Shown here: positions 18,174 to 27,659 of the stretch, in pieces
Position numbering within the stretch: the stretch's first letter is position 1
Layout of the letters: each line of letters starts with the position of its first letter
Origin: Acidovorax sp. KKS102
Lineage (GTDB): Bacteria; Pseudomonadota; Gammaproteobacteria; Burkholderiales; Burkholderiaceae_C
Reading direction: 5' to 3'
Length of the DNA stretch: 64,000 nucleotides
Assembly (NCBI RefSeq): GCF_000302535.1
Contig: NC_018708.1
Span: forward strand, 2,170,001 to 2,234,000
The notes under the pieces: generated by a model
Seen by the model: only the letters and a program-made list of their open reading frames with translations
Told to the model about the DNA's origin: nothing
The model's database searches: none
Position numbers and translations under genes: made by a program

Positions 18174-20726
18174 ATGACGTGGATGAAGCGAACGGCCGTC
18201 GGGCTGGTGGTGGCGGCCTTGCTGGCTGGCACGGGGGCTGCCGTGTATGTGCAGCGCAGCTTTGCGACGCTGGATGGCAAGCTGGTGGTCAAGGGCCTGC
18301 GCCAGGCCGTGCAGGTGCAGCGCGATGGCGCCGATGTGACCCACATCCGCGCGCAGAGCCCGCAGGATGCCTGGTTTGCCATGGGCTACGTGCACGCGCA
18401 GGAGCGCACTTGGCAGCTGGAGTTCAACCGCCGCGTGATGCATGGCGAGCTGTCCGAGGTGTTCGGGCCCGCCACGCTGGAGACCGACAAGCTCATGCGC
18501 ACGTTGGACATCATGGGCACGGCCAAGCGGCAGTACGCAGGCCTGCCTTTGTATGCCCGGGAGGCCCTGCAGGCATACAGCCAGGGCATCCATGCCTTTC
18601 ACCAGAACCGCCCCCAGACGCTGCCGCCGGAGTTCCACATCCTGGGTGTTCAGCCCGGTGGGGCCACAGGCGCGGTGTGGGAGCCCGAGGACAGCGTGGG
18701 CTGGGCGTTGATGATGGCGCTGGACCTGGGCGGCAACTGGGGCAACGAGTTTGCGCGCCTGTCCGTTGCCAAAACGCTGGACACCGAGCGCCTGTGGCAG
18801 CTGATGCCGCCGTACCCGGGCGAGCGCCCCGCAGCCTCGGCCGACCTGGCCGCGTTGTACCGGCAACTGGGGGTGTACCGCGCCACCGATGCCAACGCTT
18901 CTGCTGCACCGTCCGCAGCTACAGCGTTGGCCGATCGGGAGGCTGCATCTGCCGCGCTGGGCGACGGGCCCCTGTCCCGCCAGATCAGTGCCGGCATGCT
19001 GGCCTGGGCCGACGAGCTGACTCGCAATGCGGGCACCAACGAGGGCAAGGGCAGCAACAACTGGGTGCTGGCAGGCACCCGCACCGTGAGTGGCAAACCG
19101 CTGCTGGCCAACGACCCGCACCTGGGCCTGTCGGCACCCGCCATCTGGTACTTTGCAGGCCTGCAGGCGCCCGCAGGCCAGGCGTCTGACGGCACCCCCA
19201 TGGGCGCCATCGACGCGGTGGGCGCCACCTTGCCCGGCATGCCTTTTGTGGTGCTGGGCCGCACGGACAAAGTGGCCTGGGGCTTCACCAACACGGGCCC
19301 GGACGTGCAGGACCTGTACCTGGAGCAGATCAACCCCGCCGACGCCTCGCAGTACCGCACGCCCGAGGGCTGGGCGCCCTTCACGGTGCGTGACGAAACC
19401 ATCCGTGTGAAAGGGCAGGCCGATGTCGCCCTGAAGGTGCGCAGCACGCGGCACGGCCCCGTGTTGAGCGATGCGCAGAAGTCGCATGCCGATGTGCTGG
19501 ACCTTGGCAAATACGTGCTGGCGCTGCGCTGGAGCGCGCTTGATGCCGACAACCAGACGGTGCTGGCGGGCCTGCAGACCAACCAGGCGAAATCGGTGGA
19601 CGCGTTGTTCGCGGCCCTGTCGCACTACCACTCGCCGATGCAGAACGTGGTGGCGGCTGATGACCAGGGCAACATCCGCTTCAAGGCCGCAGGCCGCGCG
19701 CCCGTGCGAGACCCTGCCAACGACATCCGGGGCGTGGCGCCTTCGCCGGGCTGGGACGCCCGGTACGACTGGAAGGGCTGGCTGCCGTATGACCAGACGC
19801 CGGAGGACAACGGCGCCCGGGGCTGGATAGCCACCGCCAACCAGCGGGTGACGGCGCCCGACTATCCCCACTACCTGACCCAAGACTGGGCCTTGCCTTA
19901 CCGCTACGAACGCATTGCGCAGCTGATCGAGGCGACCGACAAGCACGACGCCGCAAGCATGCAGGCCATTCACCGCGATGTGACCTCACTGGCCACGCGC
20001 AAGCTGCTGCCCTACCTGCAGCAGTCCAAGTCATCGCACCCGCTGGCGGCGGCTGCGCAAGAGCAGCTCCAAGGCTTTGACGGCGTGATGGATGCGGGCA
20101 AGGCAGCGCCCCTGGTGTTTGCCGCGTGGACCGACGAGCTGGCGCGTGGCCTGATCGTGCCGCGCATCGGCGAGGCGCGGTTCACCGCCACCTATGGCAA
20201 ACGCGACTACCGGGCCGCGCTGGAGGGCATTCTGGAGCGCAACGACTCCTGGTGGTGCCAGCCTTCCTCGTGCGCAGAGCAGTCGGCCGCAGCCCTGGGC
20301 CGTGCGCTCGATCGGCTGCAGGCCGCCTACGGCGCCGATCCCGCGCAATGGCGCTGGGGCGCGGCGCACCCGGCACTCAGCGTGCACCGGCCGTTCGGCA
20401 ATGTGCCTGCGCTGGCCCGCTTTTTTGACGTGAGCGAACCATCGCATGGCGATTCCTACACGGTCAATGTGGGGCAATACAACGCGGGCGAAGCCAAGGG
20501 CCCGTTTGTGAACCGCCATGCCGCATCGCTGCGCGCTGTGTACGACTTGGCCGACCTGGAGCAGTCGCGCTTCATTTATCAGACCGGGCAAAGCGGTCTG
20601 GTGTTTTCGCCACGTTACCGCGACATGAGCAGTACCTGGGCGCAGACGGGCTACCGCGCGCTGCAACGCCAGCCTGCACGCTGGGCCCACGAGCTGACGC
20701 TGGCTCCCGCACCGACGGCACAGTAA
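18174..20726 (+). CDS. Penicillin acylase family Ntn-hydrolase (peptidase S45)
   Basis: An 850-residue precursor of the autoprocessed S45 amidases (penicillin G acylase, acyl-homoserine-lactone acylase). Residues 1-25 look like a membrane anchor or signal peptide. The chain A region has GYVHAQERTWQLEFNRR; after a spacer, Ser294 in GKGSNNWVLAG is the expected new N-terminal nucleophile of chain B, followed by NDPHLGLSAPAIWY. Chain B ends with 'GDSYTVNVGQYN' and the 'FSPRYRDM' segment. AGGAG at 18160-18164 supports ATG 18174. The substrate cannot be fixed from sequence; quorum-signal or beta-lactam amidase activity are both possible. It is followed 17 bp later by asparaginase. Confidence 0.88.
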   Translation: MTWMKRTAVGLVVAALLAGTGAAVYVQRSFATLDGKLVVKGLRQAVQVQRDGADVTHIRAQSPQDAWFAMGYVHAQERTWQLEFNRRVMHGELSEVFGPATLETDKLMRTLDIMGTAKRQYAGLPLYAREALQAYSQGIHAFHQNRPQTLPPEFHILGVQPGGATGAVWEPEDSVGWALMMALDLGGNWGNEFARLSVAKTLDTERLWQLMPPYPGERPAASADLAALYRQLGVYRATDANASAAPSAATALADREAASAALGDGPLSRQISAGMLAWADELTRNAGTNEGKGSNNWVLAGTRTVSGKPLLANDPHLGLSAPAIWYFAGLQAPAGQASDGTPMGAIDAVGATLPGMPFVVLGRTDKVAWGFTNTGPDVQDLYLEQINPADASQYRTPEGWAPFTVRDETIRVKGQADVALKVRSTRHGPVLSDAQKSHADVLDLGKYVLALRWSALDADNQTVLAGLQTNQAKSVDALFAALSHYHSPMQNVVAADDQGNIRFKAAGRAPVRDPANDIRGVAPSPGWDARYDWKGWLPYDQTPEDNGARGWIATANQRVTAPDYPHYLTQDWALPYRYERIAQLIEATDKHDAASMQAIHRDVTSLATRKLLPYLQQSKSSHPLAAAAQEQLQGFDGVMDAGKAAPLVFAAWTDELARGLIVPRIGEARFTATYGKRDYRAALEGILERNDSWWCQPSSCAEQSAAALGRALDRLQAAYGADPAQWRWGAAHPALSVHRPFGNVPALARFFDVSEPSHGDSYTVNVGQYNAGEAKGPFVNRHAASLRAVYDLADLEQSRFIYQTGQSGLVFSPRYRDMSSTWAQTGYRALQRQPARWAHELTLAPAPTAQ

Positions 20727-20743
20727 CCACGCTGGAGACCACC

Positions 20744-21757
20744 ATGGGTTTTGTTCCGCTGATCGAAGTGACCCGGGGTAATCTTGCCGAATGCCAGCAC
20801 TGGGGCGCCGTGGCGGTGGCCGACCGCAACGGCCGCGTGCTGGCGCAGGCGGGCGACCCTTACACGGTCACGTTCACTCGCTCCACCATCAAGGCATTTC
20901 AGGCCCTGCCATTCATGCAGTCTGGCGGCGCCCAGGCGCTGGGCTGGGGCGCGGATGAACTGGCGCTGCTGTGCGCCAGCCACAACGGCGAGGCCATGCA
21001 TGTCGAGCAGGTCGAGCGCATGCTGGGCAGTGTGGGGCAGAACTACCGCGCCCTGCGCTGCGGCTGCCACCGGCCGCTGTTTGCCGAGCTGGGGCTGGGT
21101 TCGCTGCCAGACGGCTTTGTGCCGGACGAACGCCACAACAACTGCAGCGGCAAACACGCAGGTTTTGTCGCCCATTGCGTGCAGCAGGGCTGGCCACTCG
21201 ACAACCATCTGGACCCTGCGCACCCGTTGCAGCGGGCGATTCGTAACCTCGTGGCGCAGGCCGTGGGGCTGGCGCCCGAGCAACTGGCCATGGGCATCGA
21301 CGGATGCTCCGCCCCCAACTACGCCATGCCGCTCGCGCACCTGGCGCGGGGCTATGCGCGCCTGGCGGGTGGGGCGCCCGACACGGATCTGGACCAGAGT
21401 CTGACCGCGCTGGCCGACGCCATGGTGCAACGCCCGGAGCTGGGCTCTGGCACCGGGCGGCATGATCTGGATTTCATGCGGGCAGGGCGGGGCGATTGGG
21501 TCTCGAAGACCGGAGCCGACGGGGTGCAGGTGGTGGGCAGCCGCAGCCGTGGCGAGGCCTTTGCCCTCAAGATCATGGACGGCAACATGGTGGCGCAGGT
21601 GGCGGCGGCCGTGGAGGTGATGGACCAGTTGGGATGGCTGGATGCAGCCCAGCAGGAGGCCCTGGCGCCTCGCAGAAACGCCGTCATTCGCAATGGCAAG
21701 GGGTTGGTGGTGGGCGGCCGGCGGCCGGTCTTTCGCTTGCAACGCGCAGCGGCTTGA
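20744..21757 (+). CDS. Asparaginase II family protein (Rhizobium etli AnsA/ReAV type)
   Basis: A 337-residue protein of the thermolabile asparaginase II family, unrelated in fold to E. coli AnsB and related to serine-type amidases. Family features are FTRSTIKAFQALPF, the SHNGE segment, HNNCSGKHAGFV with the paired Cys/Lys, GIDGCSAPNYAMPL and GSGTGRHDLDFM. It hydrolyses L-Asn to Asp and ammonia in known members. GGAG lies at 20733 before ATG 20744. Its close spacing to the S45 acylase suggests an amide-degrading pair. Confidence 0.88.
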   Translation: MGFVPLIEVTRGNLAECQHWGAVAVADRNGRVLAQAGDPYTVTFTRSTIKAFQALPFMQSGGAQALGWGADELALLCASHNGEAMHVEQVERMLGSVGQNYRALRCGCHRPLFAELGLGSLPDGFVPDERHNNCSGKHAGFVAHCVQQGWPLDNHLDPAHPLQRAIRNLVAQAVGLAPEQLAMGIDGCSAPNYAMPLAHLARGYARLAGGAPDTDLDQSLTALADAMVQRPELGSGTGRHDLDFMRAGRGDWVSKTGADGVQVVGSRSRGEAFALKIMDGNMVAQVAAAVEVMDQLGWLDAAQQEALAPRRNAVIRNGKGLVVGGRRPVFRLQRAAA

Positions 21758-21845
21758 GTCCGGGCGACGTCTGGGTGGCTACCGCCGGAAGTGCCGGTTC
21801 CTGGTCCCACGGCGTGTTGGGCAGAGAATTTGATTGAAATCGGCC

Positions 21846-21890
21846 GGTAGCGCACTATTCATATGCGCTGGCTGCTTCAAAAAATGTAGC
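21846..21890 (-). repeat. Dispersed repeat family A, copy at L,D-transpeptidase 3' end
   Basis: A reverse-orientation copy (TAGCGCACTATTCATATGCG, then CTGGCTGC and an A-rich run). It overlaps the last codons and stop of the L,D-transpeptidase gene, supplying the C-terminal residues FEAASAYE. Confidence 0.6.
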
Positions 21891-22472
21891 AAAAGGCTCG
21901 ATGTCCGGCAGCACGTAGATCACCCCCGGTGCCCGCCCGAACCAAGGTGCGATGAACTGGTCGTAGAACGCGGCAGGTGCGTTAACGCAGCCGTAGCTTA
22001 TGCGTTTGTCCCGCGCGCCGGGGCTTGCAAGACGCTGCAGGCGGCGCTCTGTGGCGCTCACGCTGCGCACCCGGTGCAGTGAGACGGCAGCGTCGTAGTC
22101 GATCCACACAATGTCTTCACCCTGCAGGTTGCGGCCGGGCTCGGTCACAAAGCGGCCTGCAGGGGTGGTGCGTTCGTGCGGGCGGATGTGGGCCAGGGGC
22201 TTGGCCCCGATGCCCGGGGCTGAGCGGTCACCCGCAGCGGCCCCCAGCAGCACGGGTGCGCTGCCCAGCCATTGGGCCTGTGCGGAAAACACGTGGATGC
22301 GCGCGGCAGGCTTGTCGATCACGGCAAATGGCAAGCCCTGGTGATCGGCCGTTGCAGTGGACCAGCGCACCAGTTGGCGCACCCGGGCCGATGCGTCGTC
22401 TGGCAGCGCCAGGGCAGTCCCCGGTGCGGCTAGCGCACCAGACAGGGTGATCAGGGCACGTCTGCGGTCCAT
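21855..22472 (-). CDS. L,D-transpeptidase catalytic-domain protein
   Basis: A 205-residue exported protein with an N-terminal Tat-like or Sec signal (MDRRRALITLSGALAAPGTALA) and an L,D-transpeptidase domain. The active-site signature is RISYGCVN with Cys162, and the paired His is probably His133 (SLHRVRS). Such enzymes form 3-3 crosslinks or attach proteins to peptidoglycan in the periplasm. The C-terminus is encoded by repeat-family A sequence, so the native end may have been altered. Confidence 0.8.
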   Translation of the reverse strand: MDRRRALITLSGALAAPGTALALPDDASARVRQLVRWSTATADHQGLPFAVIDKPAARIHVFSAQAQWLGSAPVLLGAAAGDRSAPGIGAKPLAHIRPHERTTPAGRFVTEPGRNLQGEDIVWIDYDAAVSLHRVRSVSATERRLQRLASPGARDKRISYGCVNAPAAFYDQFIAPWFGRAPGVIYVLPDIEPFATFFEAASAYE

Positions 22473-22674
22473 GGAGAAGAGTGGTGTGTGGGCTGTTTAC
22501 TTCGCAGCCATTGACCGCCCCCCAGGCAGTGGTCGCGCCTGCCGCTCCCCACGGCTTATTACGGTCAGGGTGAACAAGCTCACAGAAGGTGTCGGTCCAG
22601 TTTGCTGCAGCGGCCAATGCCCCCAATAATGCCTGCATCCGTGACTCCCGCGAAGCCTGGGGCTTCGAATCGCC

Positions 22675-23403
22675 ATGTTTGACCGTCTTCGCAAAGCACT
22701 GCATCTGCCCGGCGGCCCGAATGCCGCGCGGCCCGTGTCCAACCAGGAGGTGGTGCGTTGGGCGGCCACCCAGCGCCTGGCGGTGGTGCCGCAGGCGGTG
22801 GACGGACATTTTGACCTGGGGGGCGATCTGAACGGCCACCCGTGGCGGCTGGAATGTGGCAACCCCACGCGCGACTACGTGCGCGGCCTGGAGTTGCGGG
22901 GGCGCGCCGACCTGGGGGTGGACCCGGACGCGGCGGTGATGGTGCTCAACCGCCCCTTGCAGGAGTCGCTGGAGGGCAATGCCTACAACGCCATCACCGA
23001 CACCCTGCAAACCACAGTCAATGCCAGCCTGCCCGAGGAAATGCGCTGGCTGGCCATGTTTGAAGAGGTGACTTGGCCGGGGCTGCCGGCTTCGTTTCGC
23101 CAGCACTTTGCGGTGGTGGCCGAGCGCATGGAGACCGCGCAGCGCTGGATCCATGCGCCGGTGGTGTCCCAGTTGCTCAATATCGTGGAAGGCGAGGGTG
23201 GGGCGGTACGGGCGCAGCCGCCGCTGCTGTTGATGCTGGTGCGCGGCAAGGTGTACCTGCGCATGGAGCACACGCAGCGCAGCCTGACGGAGATCGCCCA
23301 GGCCACGCAATTGCTGCTGGCGGCTGCCCAGGGGGCATTGAACAACCTGCCGCCGCCTGCGGCCGCAGGCGGGCCGACGGAAGACGCTGAAGACCCGCAG
23401 TAG
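22675..23403 (+). CDS. Conserved hypothetical cytoplasmic protein
   Basis: A 242-residue protein without signal peptide or membrane segments. It begins MFDRLRKALHLPGG, has a central alpha/beta region and a Pro/Ala/Gly-rich acidic tail (about residues 218-242). I recognise no named family. A 20-bp perfect palindrome (CCGCCTGCGG and its complement, 23353-23372) lies in the tail codons. It is convergent with the acyl-CoA dehydrogenase gene. Confidence 0.7.
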   Translation: MFDRLRKALHLPGGPNAARPVSNQEVVRWAATQRLAVVPQAVDGHFDLGGDLNGHPWRLECGNPTRDYVRGLELRGRADLGVDPDAAVMVLNRPLQESLEGNAYNAITDTLQTTVNASLPEEMRWLAMFEEVTWPGLPASFRQHFAVVAERMETAQRWIHAPVVSQLLNIVEGEGGAVRAQPPLLLMLVRGKVYLRMEHTQRSLTEIAQATQLLLAAAQGALNNLPPPAAAGGPTEDAEDPQ

Positions 23404-23417
23404 GGCTTCTGCGGGTC
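23392..23417. terminator. Bidirectional hairpin between convergent genes
   Basis: GACCCGCAG and CTGCGGGTC form a perfect 9-bp stem with an 8-nt loop containing the TAG stop of the hypothetical gene. There is no T tract on either strand. Confidence 0.5.
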
Positions 23418-23439
23418 CCGTGTCCTGTGCCGTGGAGCG

Positions 23440-24714
23440 TCAGCTACCGCGTGTGACCGGCACGGCGGCGTCGCGGCCGTAGGTGCCGTACTTGCCCAGT
23501 TCCCACTTGGCAATCGCGTTGCGGTGCACTTCGTCCGGGCCGTCGGCAAAGCGCAGGGTGCGCGCACCGGCGTAGGCATAGGCGAGCGGGAAGTCGTCAG
23601 ACATGCCGCCACCGCCGTGCACCTGCATGGCCCAGTCGATGACCTGGCAGGCCATGCTGGGGGCCACCACCTTGATCATTGCGATTTCTGTCTTGGCGAC
23701 CTTGTTGCCGGCCACGTCCATCAGCCAGGCAGCCTTCAGGGTGAGCAGGCGGGCCATGTCGATCTTGCAGCGGGCCTCGGCAATGCGCTCTTGCGTCACC
23801 GTCTGCTGCGCCACGGTCTTGCCGAAGGCCACGCGCGAGGACGCGCGCTTGCACATCAGCTCCAAAGCACGCTCGGCCAGGCCGATCAGGCGCATGCAGT
23901 GGTGGATGCGTCCGGGGCCCAGGCGGCCTTGGGCGATCTCGAAGCCACGGCCTTCGCCCAGCAGGATGTTGGAGACGGGCACACGCACGTTCTCGAACGT
24001 CATCTCTACGTGGCCGTGCGGCGCATCGTCGTAGCCCAGCACGTTCAACGGGCGGATGATCTTGATGCCGGGGGTGTCAGCGGGCACCAGCACCATGCTC
24101 TGCTGCGAGTGGCGTGGTGCGTCGGGATCAGTCTTGCCCATGGTGATGAACACGGCGCAGCGCGGGTCGGCAGCGCCGGAGATCCACCACTTGCGGCCGT
24201 TGATCACGTACTCGTCGCCCTGGCGCTCGATGCGCGTTTCGATGTTGGTGGCGTCGCTCGATGCCACATCGGGCTCGGTCATGGCGAAGGCCGAGCGGAT
24301 CTTGCCTTCGAGCAGTGGCTTGAGCCAGCGGGCCTTGTTGGCTTCGTCACCGTAGCGGGCAATGGTTTCCATGTTGCCGGTGTCGGGGGCGGAGCAGTTG
24401 AACACCTCGCTGGCCCATGGCACGCGGCCCATGATTTCAGCCAGCGGTGCGTATTCCTGGTTGGTGAGACCCGCACCCGAATAGCCCGAGGCTGCAGCGC
24501 TGTCGACGGGCAGGAACAGGTTCCACAACCCGGCGGCCTGGGCCTTGGGCTTGAGGTTTTCGATGGTGTTCAGCGCGCTCCAGCGCTTGCCAGCGGCGGT
24601 GTTGGCGGCCAGCTCATCCTTGTAGGCGGACTCGTTCGGATAGATGTGGTCATCCATGAACTGGAGCAGCTTGGCCTGCAGTTCCTTGGTTTTGGGCGAG
24701 TAGTCAAAGTCCAT
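23440..24714 (-). CDS. Acyl-CoA dehydrogenase (ACAD10/11-like)
   Basis: A 424-residue flavoprotein. It starts [20 protein letters not shown] and shows acyl-CoA dehydrogenase segments [27 protein letters not shown], and the C-terminal '[28 protein letters not shown]'. GGAGAAG lies before ATG 24714. It follows an APH-type kinase gene in transcription order. In ACAD10/11 and in the levulinate (lva) pathway, a kinase and an acyl-CoA dehydrogenase pair act on 4-hydroxyacyl-CoAs by phosphorylation and phosphate loss. That role here is inferred from the pairing and resemblance. Confidence 0.9.
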   Translation of the reverse strand: MDFDYSPKTKELQAKLLQFMDDHIYPNESAYKDELAANTAAGKRWSALNTIENLKPKAQAAGLWNLFLPVDSAAASGYSGAGLTNQEYAPLAEIMGRVPWASEVFNCSAPDTGNMETIARYGDEANKARWLKPLLEGKIRSAFAMTEPDVASSDATNIETRIERQGDEYVINGRKWWISGAADPRCAVFITMGKTDPDAPRHSQQSMVLVPADTPGIKIIRPLNVLGYDDAPHGHVEMTFENVRVPVSNILLGEGRGFEIAQGRLGPGRIHHCMRLIGLAERALELMCKRASSRVAFGKTVAQQTVTQERIAEARCKIDMARLLTLKAAWLMDVAGNKVAKTEIAMIKVVAPSMACQVIDWAMQVHGGGGMSDDFPLAYAYAGARTLRFADGPDEVHRNAIAKWELGKYGTYGRDAAVPVTRGS

Positions 24715-24767
24715 GGGTTTCTTCTCCGTTGGTAATCGTGGGGCGGCGCTGAGGTTGCGTCGTGTGT

Positions 24768-25853
24768 TCAGCCGCGTTGGGCAAACGACCAGGCCAGCTG
24801 GGCCATGGGCCGTGCGGTGTCGCCAGAGGCCTTGGCCTGGGCGCTGGAGGCTGTGCCGGCCTCTACCCGCTTGGCAATGCCCTGCAGAATCGCGGCGATG
24901 CGGAACATGTTGTAGGCGAGGTAGAAGTTCCAGTCCGCGCGCAAGGCTTCGGGCGTGGCGATGCCGGTGCGCTCGCAGTAGCGGCGGATGTAGGTGTCTT
25001 CGTCGGGAATGCCCAGGGCGCCTAGGTCCAGCCCCGCAATGCCACGCCCGAGCGATGCGGGAATGTGCCAGCTCATGCAGTGGTAGCTGAAGTCCGCCAG
25101 AGGGTGGCCCAGCGTGGACAGTTCCCAGTCCAGCACGGCAATCACGCGGGGCTCGGTGGGGTGGAACATCAGGTTGTCCAAACGAAAGTCGCCGTGCACG
25201 ATGGATACGTGGCCCTCATCCCGCGCGCTGGCGGGCATGTTGGCGGGCAACCATTCCATCAGGCGGTCCATCTCTTCGATGGGCTGCGTGATGGAGGCTA
25301 CGTACTGCTTGCTCCAACGGCCGATCTGGCGGTCAAAGTAGTTGCCAGGCTTGCCGTAGTTGGCCAGGCCACGGTCCGCAAACTTGACGGTGTGCAGCGC
25401 TGCGATCACCCGGTTCATCTCGTTGTAGATGTCACCGCGTTCAGCAGGCGTCATGCCCGGCAGGGATTGGTCCCACAGCACGCGGCCCTGCATGCACTCC
25501 ATCACGTAGAAGGCACGCCCGATCACCGACTCGTCCTCGCACAGCACAAACATGCGCGGCACGGGTACGTCGGTGCCGTACAGGCCGCTCATCACCGCAA
25601 ACTCGCGCTCGATGGCATGGGCCGACGGCAGCAGCTTGGCCACGGGCCCGGGCTTGGCGCGCATGACATAGCTGGTGCTGGGCGTGATGAGCTTGTAGGT
25701 GGGGTTGGACTGCCCGCCCTTGAACATCTCCACTGTCAGCGGGCCAGCAAAGCCCTCCATGTTCTTGGAGAGCCATGCGGTCAGCGCTTCGATGTCAAAA
25801 GCATGCTGATCGGAAACAGGGCGGGTGCCGACGAAATGGTCAAAGTTGCTCAT
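24768..25853 (-). CDS. Phosphotransferase of the APH/ACAD10-11 kinase type
   Basis: A 361-residue kinase-fold protein with the aminoglycoside-phosphotransferase catalytic loop [14 protein letters not shown] and the magnesium-binding [16 protein letters not shown]. The N-terminal [10 protein letters not shown] matches the family's nucleotide loop. Members next to acyl-CoA dehydrogenases phosphorylate the 4-hydroxyl of hydroxyacyl-CoAs rather than antibiotics, so a resistance role is unlikely. It lies between the Crp/Fnr regulator and the dehydrogenase with gaps of 44 and 53 bp, consistent with one operon. Confidence 0.87.
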   Translation of the reverse strand: MSNFDHFVGTRPVSDQHAFDIEALTAWLSKNMEGFAGPLTVEMFKGGQSNPTYKLITPSTSYVMRAKPGPVAKLLPSAHAIEREFAVMSGLYGTDVPVPRMFVLCEDESVIGRAFYVMECMQGRVLWDQSLPGMTPAERGDIYNEMNRVIAALHTVKFADRGLANYGKPGNYFDRQIGRWSKQYVASITQPIEEMDRLMEWLPANMPASARDEGHVSIVHGDFRLDNLMFHPTEPRVIAVLDWELSTLGHPLADFSYHCMSWHIPASLGRGIAGLDLGALGIPDEDTYIRRYCERTGIATPEALRADWNFYLAYNMFRIAAILQGIAKRVEAGTASSAQAKASGDTARPMAQLAWSFAQRG

Positions 25854-25897
25854 GGAGGCGGATGAAAGGTCGTGCAGTCAGTGATGGGGTTGGTGGC

Positions 25898-26617
25898 TCA
25901 GTTGTCGGCTTCTGCGATGCGCATGAGGGCTTCGCGGTCACGCACCACCAGGCCGCCCGGCTCGATGCGGATCGCGTCTTCGCGTTCCATGGCCTTGAGC
26001 TCCTGGTTCACGCGTTGGCGTGACGCGCCCAGCAGTTGGGCCAGTTCTTCCTGCGCCAGTTGCAGGCTGATGCGCATCTCGCTGCCGTCCGACAGGCTGG
26101 GTACCCCATAGCTGCGCACCAGGTGCACCAGCTGTTTGGCCAGGCGTGAGCGCAGGGGCAACGTGTTGAGGTCTTCCACCAGACCGAACAGCTGGCGAAT
26201 GCGACGCGCATGCAGGCGCAGCATGGCCTCGTACAGCTCGGTGTGTACGGCCAGGATCTTGCGGAAGTCGGCCTTGGCAACGCACAGGATCGTGGTGTCG
26301 CCATGCGCGTAGGCGTCGTGCGTGCGCCGGTCCCCGTCGAAGATCGCCACGTCGCCAAACCAGATGCCCGGCTCCACATACGTCAGCGTGATCTGCTTGC
26401 CAGAGATGGAGGTGGAGCTCACCCGCACCGCACCCCGTGCGCAAGCAATCCACTCCTCGGGTGGATCCCCGCGTGCGGCAATCAGGCCGCCGTCCTTGAA
26501 GCGTTTGACGTAAGCACATCGGAGGATGTCGTGGCGTAGCGAAGGTGAGAGTGATGAAAACCAGCGACCGGAGTTGATCGCTTCACGTTCTTCGATAGTA
26601 AGAATCGGGTCGTCCAT
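25898..26617 (-). CDS. Crp/Fnr-family transcriptional regulator
   Basis: A 239-residue regulator with an N-terminal cyclic-nucleotide-binding fold (about 25-140, 'GVRVSSTSISGKQITLTYVEPGIWFGD'-like region) and a C-terminal winged HTH with QEELAQLLGASRQRVNQELK. It lacks the N-terminal Cys cluster of FNR, so it is not an oxygen-sensing iron-sulfur type. It is the first gene of a probable crp-aph-acd unit and may control beta-oxidation genes nearby. A possible link with the cyclase at 17130 through cAMP is speculative. Confidence 0.88.
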   Translation of the reverse strand: MDDPILTIEEREAINSGRWFSSLSPSLRHDILRCAYVKRFKDGGLIAARGDPPEEWIACARGAVRVSSTSISGKQITLTYVEPGIWFGDVAIFDGDRRTHDAYAHGDTTILCVAKADFRKILAVHTELYEAMLRLHARRIRQLFGLVEDLNTLPLRSRLAKQLVHLVRSYGVPSLSDGSEMRISLQLAQEELAQLLGASRQRVNQELKAMEREDAIRIEPGGLVVRDREALMRIAEADN

Positions 26618-26758
26618 GGCCTGTCTTTTGGGTGACTAGAAACAGGCCCATTGTCGCGTCAGGGACCTGTGCAATGCGTCAGGGTTGTCACCTGCGTGTC
26701 TGCGCGTAAGCGCGCGTTGGCGAGTCAATGCGAGATCACAAACACGTTATGGGGCAAT

Positions 26759-26797
26759 AAAAAACCCCCGGTGCTGGGTGGCAGCGTGCCGGGGGTT
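26759..26797 (-). terminator. Rho-independent terminator after enoyl-CoA hydratase
   Basis: On the minus strand AACCCCCGG and CCGGGGGTT form a stem with a long loop, followed by a run of T residues (A run at 26759-26764 on the plus strand). It separates the hbd-ech pair from the crp operon. Confidence 0.85.
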
Positions 26798-26843
26798 GAT
26801 GTGCCTGTGACGGTGGATATGCCGAGGCGTTTGAGGCGCAGCG

Positions 26844-27623
26844 CTACTCGTAGCGGGGCACGCGCTTTTCCAGGAACGCAGAGATGCCTGCGCCGCCATT
26901 GGCGTGGTGCAGGTTCTTCACGAAGTGGTCGCGCTCCTGGCCCAGGTGGTGCGTGAGCTGGGCCTGCGGGGCTTCGTTCAGCAGTTCCTTGATGCTGGCC
27001 AGCGCATTCGGAGCACGGGCGTTGAGCTGCTCGGCCAGCGCGAGGGCTGTATCGAGTGCGCTGCCTGCTTCGGCAACGCGGTTGACCAGGCCCATTGCAT
27101 GCAGGCGCTCTGCGCCGATGCGGTCGCCACACATGAGGATTTCGCTGGCCAGCTGGCGCGGCAGCGCCTGGGCCAGGCTCCAGCTGGCGCCGCCATCGGG
27201 CGACAGGGCCACATTGCTGTAAGCCATCACAAACACGGCATTGCGCGCCGCCACGATGAAGTCGCAGGCCAACGCCAGCGAAAACCCGGCCCCGGCCGCA
27301 GCACCTTCCACGGCCGCAATTACCGGCTTGGGATAGGTGCGGATGGTCTCGATCCAGTTGTGCAGGCCTTCGATGCTCTGCGCCTGCACCTCGGGCGGCT
27401 GTTGCCGGTTGGCCAGCAGCCGCTGCAGGTTGCCGCCCGAGCAGAACATGCCGTCCGACCCGGTGATGACCACGCTGCGGATGTCGGGGCTGCTTTCGGC
27501 CACACCTAGCGCTTCCACGCCGGCGGCGTACATCACCGGGTCGATGGCGTTGCGCCGCTCGGGGTTGCGGAGGGTCAGGATCAGGGTCTGCCCCTGGCTG
27601 GTGCTCTGGAGTTCTGCGGGCAT
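26844..27623 (-). CDS. Enoyl-CoA hydratase/isomerase family protein
   Basis: A 259-residue crotonase-fold protein. The two oxyanion-hole segments are visible: GSDGMFCSGGNLQRLL and EGAAAGAGFSLALACDF, followed by 'LSPDGGASWSLAQALPR'. Family members hydrate trans-2-enoyl-CoA or isomerise double bonds. It lies 36 bp after the 3-hydroxyacyl-CoA dehydrogenase gene on the same strand, so the two likely act in succession. PaaG-like activity cannot be separated from ordinary hydratase by sequence alone. Confidence 0.88.
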   Translation of the reverse strand: MPAELQSTSQGQTLILTLRNPERRNAIDPVMYAAGVEALGVAESSPDIRSVVITGSDGMFCSGGNLQRLLANRQQPPEVQAQSIEGLHNWIETIRTYPKPVIAAVEGAAAGAGFSLALACDFIVAARNAVFVMAYSNVALSPDGGASWSLAQALPRQLASEILMCGDRIGAERLHAMGLVNRVAEAGSALDTALALAEQLNARAPNALASIKELLNEAPQAQLTHHLGQERDHFVKNLHHANGGAGISAFLEKRVPRYE

Positions 27624-27659
27624 GGCGGTCTTGGGTGAGGTGGCCGTGGTGCTGGGCGA

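Noticed and set aside
24768..25853. Aminoglycoside resistance phosphotransferase
   Set aside because: The APH fold is present, but the acyl-CoA dehydrogenase neighbour and sequence type point to the hydroxyacyl-CoA kinase group.
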